64,000 bases of DNA, taken from positions 3,596,001-3,660,000 of the forward strand of contig NC_015160.1 of assembly GCF_000190535.1 (NCBI RefSeq), in the 5' to 3' direction. This document shows, one piece after another, positions 19,601 through 26,078 of the stretch. Made by a program: the position numbers and the translations under genes. The notes under the pieces are model-generated. The model did no database searches, was not told where the DNA came from, and saw nothing but the letters and a program-made list of their open reading frames with translations. Positions within the stretch are counted from its first letter, which is position 1. The number at the start of each line of letters is the position of its first letter. Origin of the DNA: Odoribacter splanchnicus DSM 20712. Lineage in GTDB: Bacteria; Bacteroidota; Bacteroidia; Bacteroidales; Marinifilaceae.

Positions 19601-20384
19601 CATGCGCGGAGGGAGCGACGGTAAGGGGAAAGCCCGGAATATTCAATGTGGTATGCTTTCAACGGAGATCGGCAAGAAAGGCCGGGAGATTACCGGACCT
19701 CAGAAAGCCGCTATGGAGCTGAAACGGATGATTCAAGAGGTACGGATTACCCGCCCGGAAATCAATGAAGGGAAAATTTGCGTGAAACGCCTGCTGAACG
19801 AGAAATATCGTCCTATTTTCAAAGGAGAAATGAATAGTTCGGAATTGTGGCGATATAATTTCTTTATCTATCAGCTGGAGAACATGAAGAAAGCCGACTA
19901 TCGCCGGATGGACGATATCGACCGTAAGGTAGATATGAGTAATCTGGTGGATTTTGTACCTGTAGACCCGAAGAAAGAATTCAGTCCTTTGTTGGTGAAT
20001 CCCAATCTGAATATCGAACTGAGTAGTTTCAGCGAGACGTTCGAGGAATTGATGAGTTTGCCGAATTATCCGGAATTTGCGTGTGAATTCGCCGAACATA
20101 TGGAACAGTTGTATGTCGCAGAGGGATATAGTGAAGAAACGAATATCAATAATATGATCGTACAGTTATTGCTTCTGGAGGGATATTGTACGACCGAGGA
20201 CGTGGCTCGTGGTAGTGTCATTGAAAAAGTGAACCGGGAGACGATTGCCGCTGCCAAGTATGCGGTGGTTCGGTATTTGGAAGGCGAACGGGTGAAACGC
20301 GCTTCATCCGGTAAACCTGTCGAAAAGATCGCGGCTACCGGTACAGGTAAAAAGGTTGCTACGAAGGGGATACGTAAAAAGTAA
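13656..20384 (+). CDS. Giant fusion: PLP aminotransferase-like domain plus PEPCK/HprK-like P-loop domain
   Basis: 2242 aa, cytosolic. Residues 1-590 are mostly helical and not recognised. A fold-type I aminotransferase-like domain spans about 600-1000: NDPNNPTG at 671-678, DEAY at 704-707, the PLP-lysine motif STTKNLSATGDRLG with Lys748 and Arg756, and VRFA with the carboxylate-binding type Arg985. Residues 1010-1600 are helical and unknown. A P-loop GDSGVGKS lies at 1692-1699 (Lys1698), followed by LIAGDMFH (Asp1726, His1729) and YMDAHGE (Asp1825), an order like the kinase-1/kinase-2 motifs of PEP carboxykinase and HPr kinase. The tail after 2210 is basic. Codon use matches the neighbours. 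The combination suggests amino-group and phosphoryl chemistry in one chain; substrate unknown. A fossil second copy lies at 21834-22095. Confidence 0.85.
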   Translation: MKIKGEPRAFLSNEARQLLNLYESLGERAEIFLPRHIYDNLTSFVKLCFEEPDDPAVQQSEINRYLLKFREDIPGYTDVALMLCPHHPSKAFELSGRRGEFMKKIDEFLDTEAVSPDSRVLLKNIKDTHDFSVGTPPVRSSHIEFISQVQLGGQVRDLRKYRDVIGVTGDLNEAHWNYLMDTLEQMIGQSTHYTTGAEKADFLNRMRWAVNFKGLNGMITTVVSGNADKAVSLLRGEVFGKNSVQVLENPSTEELFEQMRVDTTSVFVVKARHMRVNPFSGEKWFPLLTRLVIVDDSRESRSSNTSLVFCFHNGIIHTLNKVHTKKLGSPANTQLNLRLILENVNPSFLSEFREKIELQIKAYEKEINQILTEQIGTTGDAVKRLNVFKLDMFSRKIVQDKYSLEKLRDFIYFLENCHKEEKRQAQTRELIDEFESRIRQYFYSDCPQIQVLSVLEGGGRNQIRTYGRYLLQKPLHRLEDKVYKACRLILNIIPSNYERTLKNHFHKNFGINLFLEKYQAYITKIDNDANNKGRYDNFLNDLGIREKYRALPVEDQQIVKEFLSALGNLEQTSVSDSVQMIIRDLLFHPNGKPKPYIIYNAMQAWEYKDLLPDDTFDINPFDIEIENLPDGRLAYERLTDKLLRIKSTLALFDDSGSLWDLFCENTTILINDPNNPTGYTDFNTEALNAFLKLMNTCKITLFLDEAYADSVKVTDKHMPKWRTISRYIINNINAQANIRAVSSLSTTKNLSATGDRLGALAVTPQAAAVAAFVRQLNSCSHGNNNSLLMLNNLLETAQVAKKIKDTLESELPKNASRFKIKETLIRFINEQIGRIEKSNANSVANRQLHKTAGFEGSPLYLFLLDELVALDKLDILALPDDFKYHNEPFFVYYQRRLVENLNRFRVNKNFRSESMLRMSWAKEVAQRVVAEFEGTEVSWLPSDGSYLFNFRVGEGFSYADLLCFCQYLALHRGIAAVPYPTGLVRFAIGGFLADTEESKQVFKYELEDGFTIFMKYWTLFAAKRLDAAYKEVESHTILDEIFAYTKIQELIDAIIGDYPLSAKYRKDKAPSLQIRDIRTLYHASPERSGVSITTIDRSVNSVIELHGDKIGSCRDVFEFIRSAAFTKVYENLLAQIYKQVPAIADLDFNTVSSKYSKAVILKYITNKKTFQPNYNVLDDPMEKNVMREILIEMEHLLFSDSKVKILAIDATGNPELDKSKLEGINVIIKKYIREILLHFNLPFEKDSLEPSRKEIVRVAGETFEEITGIRLSDLNLQIWVDEFINRLRALPEFKETLLAQKCMGYMMDSIASGMNKENLPVTDKILFLYLLHNDHSFYRLVSAKLKYFSDKIGACADREVKMFTEEFITEILPTQLKEINDYIMRRRDIKVAEKEIHRVSRKVVLFYISMIKRTKGTDYYKRYTHTMVRLVETAFMKQNSSVNEMVQHGISIYKDFEMENKVLETFEDGRIAWINELMQKCGVISSEQPVQEHTRIVTDAKKREYPFHKVDRPGTISKKRLGEAGPNDYLKLLDLRPDSSFFIGRLARFIANMDSDDYRCKVVKHGMVKELVIFQKGYMKYLTDNYRLNYTEDIPIEDITRFVPDVISFLGAPEKLISFPQIGYFDIPGPNGNIKTIVTPLKQKVDYFGDVKKPRLTVINEKIKEIGGNPRHGSLFAVEENDGSIFVIEINGDSGVGKSEMIAAFILKWLRNNLEGVRSVKLIAGDMFHEFQDAEGNLYGIGTEVGDFSRTTDFDPDYIKYYKYLFESSADSNVEDLNSRSTVSGMCDITMPYKIDIMLSAGNYSKEEAGITRVDNPENFLLYMDAHGERKEKATSQDGPNFQRTLKRYTADKNIVDVIARHGNYLDDILDWDYVENEKQYYLASSFKLLDKIDITEVVGQIFGGKQFKRDGVGYTIQTVSFDMIQNRFIATVSYGERESREMMIDRKMFSAIFDSLASTPGGQPFIAEEGQLESVMNLVKIMRGGSDGKGKARNIQCGMLSTEIGKKGREITGPQKAAMELKRMIQEVRITRPEINEGKICVKRLLNEKYRPIFKGEMNSSELWRYNFFIYQLENMKKADYRRMDDIDRKVDMSNLVDFVPVDPKKEFSPLLVNPNLNIELSSFSETFEELMSLPNYPEFACEFAEHMEQLYVAEGYSEETNINNMIVQLLLLEGYCTTEDVARGSVIEKVNRETIAAAKYAVVRYLEGERVKRASSGKPVEKIAATGTGKKVATKGIRKK

Positions 20385-20406
20385 AGTATCGGGATTTTGA
20401 TTTGGG

Positions 20407-20437
20407 AAGCCGCTTCTTTCCGGGGAGCGGCTTTTTT
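20407..20437 (+). terminator. Rho-independent terminator after the giant gene
   Basis: AAGCCGCT (20407-20414) pairs with AGCGGCTT (20426-20433), followed by a T run to 20437. It lies 22 bases after the stop codon. Confidence 0.9.
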
Positions 20438-20448
20438 GTTGTTGTTAT

Positions 20449-20480
20449 TTGTTGAAACCTGAAAACATTTTTTATCTTTG
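20449..20480 (+). promoter_or_regulatory. Bacteroidetes-type promoter with very short leader
   Basis: TTG at 20449-20451, 21 bases, then TATCTTTG at 20473-20480 match the sigma-ABfr consensus TTTG-N19-21-TAnnTTTG. The expected transcription start is only a few bases before ATG 20488, so the mRNA would be nearly leaderless. The -33 box itself is the TTG that would otherwise be read as an earlier start codon, which argues against that start. Confidence 0.7.
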
Positions 20481-20487
20481 TATTATA

Positions 20488-21720
20488 ATGAAGAATGTTT
20501 TGTTTTGTATATTAATGATTTATGTGGTTTGTGGCTGTCGGTCACAGCAACCGCAAGAGATTGTTCGGCTTGCTGTGAAAAGCTTGGATGAACTACAGTC
20601 TGTGTCGGCTGTCCTGGTCAGTAATGCTGCTTTTGACGGTGCGGAGTTGTCGGATGAGCTGGCCAGTCGGATACCTTTTCTCTTTAAACAGGTAGTACGG
20701 GATTCGGGTACTTATTTTTTTACCTTCGAACAAATCGATAACCGGGTTTTCTACCGGAACGATCAGCCTTATATGGCTTGTGTATATCTGGATATGTTAC
20801 TTGGTACGCGTATTCCTGTTGAACCCGGTGCGAAAAGGTATGATTATTTTGCCCGGATCCAGGAGGAGCTCGATTTGATGCAGCAAATCCTGGATGGTAA
20901 GAAACTGCGTGAAGTTGCTTCCGATTCTTCCCGGATCGTCGATGTATGGGTGGAGCGGGCGCCGGATACGCTTTTTAACGGGCAGGATTGTTATGTACTC
21001 AAACGGCATAATGATGTCACGCTTATTCCCTCGAAAAGTAATAATGAGTCATGGAAAGCCAATGTAAGATATAAAGTGATGCATAGTTATAATACGTATG
21101 CTTTATTTATAGAAAAACATACAGGTTTGCCTGTTTACTGGTCTTATACCAATTCGGGAGATCAGGACGGCAGGAAAATTCCGGGAAACCGGAATACGGA
21201 ATTTTTGGAAAATATGGAGCTGAAGGATATTCCGGACAGTTGTTTTTATCCTGCTCAGGCAGATAAAATTCGCTATGTCGCTTCTTTCGACGAGTTCGTG
21301 CAGGAGGTGAAGGTGGGTGATGAGGCTCCTGCTTATGAATTGACGGATGTCATGACCGGGAAAGTGTATTCCAACGCATCGCTGCAAGGCAAGATCGTGG
21401 TGATGCAATTTACTTCTACCGGGTGTGTCGGATGTGTATTGGCCCAGCCGTGGATGAATAAATTATATGATCGCTGGAAAGAGCAGCCGGAGCTGGTTTT
21501 TCTGTGTGCCGGTCTGCTCAGTGAAAAGGATGCTAAGATTCAGGTTGAAAAATATGAGTTCGCTTATCCGATGACCACTTGTAATCAGGCTTTTTTCTGG
21601 TCGTTCGGAGTGCAGGCCATACCTTCTTATTATGTGATCGGAAAAGATAATCAGGTGCTTGCCAGACCACAATCACACATCGGTTTGAAGAATTTTTTAG
21701 ACAGTTATTTTAATAAATAA
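20488..21720 (+). CDS. Thioredoxin-fold lipoprotein (TlpA-like C-terminus)
   Basis: 410 aa from ATG 20488. The start MKNVLFCILMIYVVCGC gives a lipoprotein signal with the lipidated cysteine at residue 15 or 17. The N-terminal 270 residues are not recognised, apart from a LolA/outer-membrane-lipoprotein-like beta pattern. The C-terminal 140 residues form a peroxiredoxin/TlpA-like thioredoxin domain: VGDEAPAYELTDVMTGK, QFTSTGCVGC with CVGC in place of the usual WCxxC, and the cis-proline segment AIPSYYVIGKD. A periplasmic thiol-redox or sensor role is likely. The gene stands alone between a terminator and the pseudogene region. Confidence 0.8.
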   Translation: MKNVLFCILMIYVVCGCRSQQPQEIVRLAVKSLDELQSVSAVLVSNAAFDGAELSDELASRIPFLFKQVVRDSGTYFFTFEQIDNRVFYRNDQPYMACVYLDMLLGTRIPVEPGAKRYDYFARIQEELDLMQQILDGKKLREVASDSSRIVDVWVERAPDTLFNGQDCYVLKRHNDVTLIPSKSNNESWKANVRYKVMHSYNTYALFIEKHTGLPVYWSYTNSGDQDGRKIPGNRNTEFLENMELKDIPDSCFYPAQADKIRYVASFDEFVQEVKVGDEAPAYELTDVMTGKVYSNASLQGKIVVMQFTSTGCVGCVLAQPWMNKLYDRWKEQPELVFLCAGLLSEKDAKIQVEKYEFAYPMTTCNQAFFWSFGVQAIPSYYVIGKDNQVLARPQSHIGLKNFLDSYFNK

Positions 21721-21756
21721 TTGCGGGGAGCCGGGTTTGTTATCAGGAAGAATGGT

Positions 21757-21828
21757 AGGCCACAGGAAATAGAACGGAAATTTTTGGTCAAGGGAGATTT
21801 CAAGTCACAGGCTTTTCAATCGGTACGG
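21757..21828 (+). pseudogene. Fossil 5' end of a CYTH-domain gene
   Basis: The frame from 21760 reads PQEIERKFLVKGDFK, then AFQSVR, closely matching residues 2-24 of the intact CYTH protein at 25508, including the ExExK motif. The start codon position reads AGG (21757-21759) instead of ATG, and the similarity stops at about 21828, where giant-gene sequence begins. The fragment cannot make a protein. Confidence 0.85.
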
Positions 21829-21833
21829 CTTAT

Positions 21834-22095
21834 GATTTTGAAATGAAGAATAGGGTACTGGAGATTTTTAAAGATGGACAGGTCGCCTGGATTAACGAAC
21901 TGATGCAGAAATGCGGTGTCATTTCCTCCGAACAGCCGGTGCAGGAACATACCTGTATCGTTACGGATGCTAAGAAACGGGAATATCCGGATCGTCCGGG
22001 AACTATTCCGGAAAAGCTGCTTGAAGAGACTGTTTCTGGAGGGATATGGCACAACCGAGGATGTGGCCTGTGGTAGTGTCATTGAAAAAGTGAAT
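21834..22095 (+). pseudogene. Fossil fragments of a second giant PLP/P-loop gene
   Basis: 21834 to about 22031 aligns with 18018-18227 of the giant gene (residues about 1455-1523), with nearly identical text such as WINELMQKCGVISSEQPVQE and an in-frame 12-base deletion after AAKKREYP-type sequence. From about 22034 to 22095 the sequence jumps to 20170-20235 (residues about 2172-2194, LEGYCTTEDVARGSVIEKVN). About 1.9 kb between these parts is missing. A 77-codon ORF survives but begins and ends inside unrelated frames. The copy differs by many point changes, so it is an old paralogue and not a recent duplication. Confidence 0.88.
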
Positions 22096-22174
22096 ATCGT
22101 CATTATTTCGTCATATTTTTTTAATGTCGGCGTAACATTGGGTTCATAGCTTTGTCACAGTTAAAGACAAGACT

Positions 22175-23489
22175 ATGAATTTTTCTTTTATCCGGGATCG
22201 TAGATCATTTTCAGATTTTATTTTTATTCTGTGGGCAGGAGGAGCGGCCCTGCTTTCTTATTCGTTAGTATATGCATTGCGTAAACCTTTTACGGCTGCT
22301 ACATTTGATGGGCTGAGTATTTGGGGAATGGATTATAAGGTTGTAGTGACTATTACTCAGATTTTAGGTTATTTGTTGGCCAAGTTTATCGGCATTAAAT
22401 TGATTTCTGAGTTAAAGGGACAACATCGTTTAAAATTTATTTTGGGGGCGATTGTTTTAGCTGAGTTGGCTTTAGTCGGTTTTGCTATCCTGCCGTCTCC
22501 GGGTAATATCTTTGCTATGTTTTTTAATGGGCTGGCTTTGGGATGTATGTGGGGAGTGATTTTCAGTTTTATAGAAGGGCGGCGGGTAACGGATATGCTA
22601 GCCAGTTTATTGGGGATTAGCATGGTGATTGGTTCAGGTGCAGCGAAATCCCTGGGATTGTTTGTGATGGACCATTGGCAGGTCAGTGAGTTTTGGATGC
22701 CTGCCCTGATCGGTGGTTGTGCTTTGCCATGCCTGGCTTTATTGGGATATGTGTTGCAATCTCTGCCAAAACCTTCCGAAGAAGACAGGGCTTTGAAAGC
22801 AGAGCGGATGACTTTGGATGGAAGGCAACGCTGGGCTTTATTCAAAAAATTATATGCCTTTTCTCTCTATTATTTTAGTCGCTAATTTTTTGTTGGTGGC
22901 TTTACGGGATATAAAGGAAGATTTTCTGGTGAAAATATTTGATGTTGCGGGGAGTGGTTATTCTTCATGGATATTCGCTCAATTGGACAGTATCGTTACT
23001 TTGATTATCCTGATCATCTTCGGATTAATGGTTTTTGTCCGTAATAATATGCGGGTTTTATTGATTTTATTGAGTTTGGTGATTTTGGGCATGCTGACCA
23101 TGTCTTTTATTTCGTTGAGATATGAGGCATTGCAACTAAGTCCGGTAGTTTGGTTATTTATTCAAAGTCTCTGTTTATATCTGGCTTATTTGTGTTTTCA
23201 GACTATTTTCTTTGATCGTTTTATAGCTTGTTTCCGTATCCGGGGGAATGTCGGTTTTTTTATTGTATTGATTGATTTCATCGGTTATTTAGGAACGGTG
23301 ATTGTCTTAGCCGTAAAGGAATTTTTAAATCCGGATATCAATTGGTTATCGTTTTATAACCAATTGGCGGGTTATGTGGGTTTGGGATGCAGTGTATTGT
23401 TTGTCGGTGCTTGGGTTTATCTGTACCGGCAGGCAAAACGAAGAGCGTCTGAAAAGGTGATGCCTCTGGAAGCTGCTCATGCTTATTGA
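22175..23489 (+). pseudogene. DUF5690-family membrane protein, frameshifted (AEP operon)
   Basis: Two overlapping frames, 22175-22885 and about 22818-23489, together give a 437-residue polytopic membrane protein of about 12 helices. The break is at the six-A run 22844-22849: removing one A restores FKNYMPFLSIILVANFLLVAL across the junction. The first part has the MFS-like VYALRKPFTAATFDG and GLALGCMWGVIFSFIEGRR. The family often sits beside phosphonoacetaldehyde hydrolase genes, and I infer an organophosphonate importer. The break could be a real inactivating insertion, a phase-variable homopolymer or a sequencing error. It begins the operon with phnX and phnW. Confidence 0.8.
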
Positions 23490-23529
23490 TTGGTTTTATT
23501 CTAATTACAGTAATATTTGATTTAAGGAC

Positions 23530-24315
23530 ATGAAAAAAGTTAGTTGTGTCATTATGGATTGGGCCGGAACGGCTGTCGATTTTGGGTGTTTTGCTCCATT
23601 GAATGCTTTTTTGAGGGTGTTTCAGGAGCAGGGTGTGACGATCACTTACCGGCAAGCCCGTGAACCGATGGGATTATTAAAGATTGAACATATAAAGGCT
23701 ATTTTGAAAATGCCTGAAGTGAGTGAAAGATTTCGTACAGCACATGGACGGGAATGGAATCAGAATGATGTCGCAATCATGTATCAGAGTTTTGAGAAAC
23801 ATTTGTTTGCTTCACTTCAGGATTTTACGACTCCTGTTCCGGGAGTTATAGAGACAATGGAACAATTACGTCGTGAAGGGATCCGTATTGGTTCAACGAC
23901 AGGGTATACCGACGCTATGATGAAAATTGTACAACCCGGAGCTGCTGCTCAGGGATATACTGTAGATTGTCTGGTAACTCCGGATCATTTGCCTGCCGGA
24001 CGCCCGGCTCCTTATATGATTTACCGGAACATGACAGAGCTGGCGATTCCTTCTGTTGACGAGGTGGTTAAAGTTGGAGATACTATCGCCGATATCCGGG
24101 AAGGATTGAATGCAAAAGTATGTTCTGTCGGAGTAATTACAGGTAGTAATGAGTTGGGGTTGACCGAGGAGGAATACAAAACTATGCCTGAACCGGAGTT
24201 ATATACTTTGAAACAAGAGGTCAGAGAGCGGATGATGGCAGCCGGTGCACATTATGTGCTGGATAATATCCGTGAATTGCCGGACCTGATACATAATTTA
24301 ATGAATAAAAAATAA
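23530..24315 (+). CDS. phnX: Phosphonoacetaldehyde hydrolase (phosphonatase)
   Basis: 261 aa, HAD superfamily. The nucleophile motif is MDWAGT with Asp10 and Ala12. The Schiff-base lysine is Lys51 in EPMGLLKIEHI, the residue that distinguishes phosphonatase from other HAD enzymes. GSTTGYT (near 120) and VGDTIADIREG (near 185) supply the remaining HAD motifs. It cleaves the C-P bond of phosphonoacetaldehyde to acetaldehyde and phosphate, the second step of 2-aminoethylphosphonate use. It is intact, although the genes on both sides are broken. phnW starts 7 bases downstream. Confidence 0.96.
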   Translation: MKKVSCVIMDWAGTAVDFGCFAPLNAFLRVFQEQGVTITYRQAREPMGLLKIEHIKAILKMPEVSERFRTAHGREWNQNDVAIMYQSFEKHLFASLQDFTTPVPGVIETMEQLRREGIRIGSTTGYTDAMMKIVQPGAAAQGYTVDCLVTPDHLPAGRPAPYMIYRNMTELAIPSVDEVVKVGDTIADIREGLNAKVCSVGVITGSNELGLTEEEYKTMPEPELYTLKQEVRERMMAAGAHYVLDNIRELPDLIHNLMNKK

Positions 24316-24322
24316 TAGGTGT

Positions 24323-25417
24323 ATGAGAAATTATTTACTGTTGACCCCTGGACCGTTGAGTACTTCTGAGACGGTGAAAGAAGCCATGTTACAGGATTGG
24401 TGTACCTGGGATAAAGATTACAATGAAGGAATAGTTACTGTGATCCGGAAAGAATTGCTGGAGGTGGCAGGACTGGATGAGAAGGAATATACAACTGTGT
24501 TGTTACAAGGAAGTGGGACTTATGGCGTAGAGGCAACTTTGGGAGCTGTCGTGAAACCTACCGACAGGTTACTGATTATAGCGAATGGTGCTTATGGCAA
24601 ACGGATGTCGGCCATTGCTGATTATTATAAACTGGATTATGTCATGGTGGCTTTGAAAGAAACGGAGCTGATTACCCCCGCAATCGTGGAGGAGGCTTTG
24701 AAAAATCATCCTGGAATCAGCCATTTGTCTTTGGTCCATAGTGAAACAACGACGGGTTTATTGAATCCGATTGAAGAAATTGCAGAGGTGTTGCGTGGAC
24801 GCGGGATCACCTGAATCGTTGATGCCATGAGTAGTTTTGGAGGGATTCCTATCGATATGAAAAAACTGGGTATTGATTTTCTGGTTAGTAGTGCCAATAA
24901 GTGTATACAGGGAGTTCCGGGCTTTACCTTTGTTCTCGCTTCTCGGGAAAAATTGCTGAAATGCAAAGGAGTTGCCCGTTCTTTGTCCCTGGATATTTAT
25001 GCCCAATGGGAAGAAATGGAAAAAGGGCATGGAAAATGGCGGTTTACCTCACCGACTCATGTTGTACGGGCATTTTTTCAAGCTTTGAAAGAGTTGAAAG
25101 CAGAGGGAGGTATAGAAGCCCGTTACCGCCGTTATTGCCGGAATCATGAGGTATTAGTGGAAGGAATGCGGGCTATTGGTTTTTCCACCTTGCTGGAACC
25201 GGAAAAGCAGTCTCCGATTATTACTTCTTTTCTTTATCCGGAGCCGGGTTTTTCGTTTACAGAGTTTTATGGGTTGCTGAAACAACAGGGTTTTGTCATT
25301 TATCCCGGAAAGGTTTCGGATGCTGATACATTCCGGATTGGTACTATTGGAGATGTATTCCCGGAGGATTTTGAAAGATTGACACAAGCTGTTGCGGCTA
25401 TCAGACAGGTAAATTAA
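24323..25417 (+). pseudogene. phnW: 2-aminoethylphosphonate-pyruvate transaminase with in-frame stop
   Basis: The frame covers 364 positions, normal for PhnW, but codon 164 is TGA (24812-24814) just before [10 protein letters not shown]. Both sides match the family: YLLLTPGPLSTS at the N-terminus, LLQGSGTYGVEA, VHSETTTGLLNPIEE, then [13 protein letters not shown] with PLP Lys193. The upstream piece (163 aa) lacks the PLP lysine. The downstream piece could start at ATG 24827 but lacks the N-terminal half, so no active enzyme is expected. TGA serves as stop in many genes of this window, so recoding as tryptophan is unlikely. PhnW converts AEP and pyruvate to phosphonoacetaldehyde and alanine. 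Confidence 0.92.
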
Positions 25418-25507
25418 ACAGGGCTGCCCGGACAAGTTTGACTTTTTTTAGTTTTTTGGCTGTTTAAGTGTTTCTTTTGCTTTAATTTTGTTGTAAAAGA
25501 AATCAAT

Positions 25508-25978
25508 ATGCCACAAGAGATAGAAAGAAAGTTTTTGGTCCGGGGAGACTTTAAAGCATATGCTTGCCAATCCTTTCGGATTGTACAGGGCTATTTGTCC
25601 TCCGTACCGGAAAGGACGGTCAGGATACGGGTGAAAGGTGAACAGGGCTATCTTACTGTAAAAGGTAAAAGTGATGTTCATGGAGTTACCCGCTATGAAT
25701 GGGAAAAAGAGATTGCCAGGGAAGATGCAGAAGAACTCCTGAAATTGTGCGAGCCTGGGGTGGTTGACAAAATTCGTTATTTAGTGAAAGTAGGGGGGCA
25801 TATTTTCGAGGTAGACGAGTTTCTGGGGGAGAATAAAGGGTTATTGCTGGCTGAAGTTGAATTAAAGCAGGAGGATGAACTTTTTGAAAAGCCGGAATGG
25901 TTGGGAGAAGAAGTGACCGGAGATCTGCGTTATTATAATGCAATGCTGGCACACCGCCCCTATCGAAGTTGGAAGTAA
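25508..25978 (+). CDS. CYTH-domain protein (triphosphate tunnel enzyme family)
   Basis: 156 aa. It begins with EIERKFLV carrying the ExExK signature (Glu4, Glu6, Lys8). Alternating basic and acidic strands follow: RTVRIRVKGEQGYLTVKGK, YEWEKEI, VDKIRYLV, FEVDEF and LLLAEVELK. This is the full set of the eight-stranded CYTH tunnel that binds triphosphate and two metal ions. Small bacterial members act on triphosphate or polyphosphate-like substrates; the exact one cannot be read here. TAATTTTG at 25493-25500 is a good -7 box, 7 bases before the ATG, but no -33 box is at the right distance. A truncated relative lies at 21757. Confidence 0.93.
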   Translation: MPQEIERKFLVRGDFKAYACQSFRIVQGYLSSVPERTVRIRVKGEQGYLTVKGKSDVHGVTRYEWEKEIAREDAEELLKLCEPGVVDKIRYLVKVGGHIFEVDEFLGENKGLLLAEVELKQEDELFEKPEWLGEEVTGDLRYYNAMLAHRPYRSWK

Positions 25979-26010
25979 TTCCGGATTTATGCATGCTTAA
26001 CAGTTTGAGA

Positions 26011-26063
26011 GTTCGGTTATTCCATTGTCTGAAACTCTGATTGAAACAATAGAGTAACCGAAC
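26011..26063. terminator. Hairpin between convergent genes
   Basis: GTTCGGTTA (26011-26019) pairs with TAACCGAAC (26055-26063), and an inner ATTGT pairs with ACAAT. It lies between the converging CYTH and CDGSH genes and probably terminates both, though no long T run follows. Confidence 0.55.
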
Positions 26064-26078
26064 GATTCGAATCTGTAT

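Noticed and set aside
20449..20487. TTG start for the thioredoxin-fold lipoprotein
   Set aside because: That TTG is the -33 promoter element and the extension would hide the lipobox; ATG 20488 gives a clean lipoprotein signal.
21843..22076. 77-codon plus-strand frame as a real small gene
   Set aside because: It is made of two displaced pieces of the giant gene plus out-of-frame tail, so it is pseudogene debris.
22840..22890. Programmed ribosomal frameshift in the DUF5690 gene
   Set aside because: The required shift is +1 (or -2) and the site is a plain A run without a classical slippery heptamer plus pseudoknot; an inserted A explains it better, though this is not proven.
24812..24814. Selenocysteine or tryptophan recoding of TGA in phnW
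   Set aside because: TGA ends many genes in this window, the PhnW family has no Sec at this site, and no SECIS-like element was evident. Nonsense mutation is simpler.
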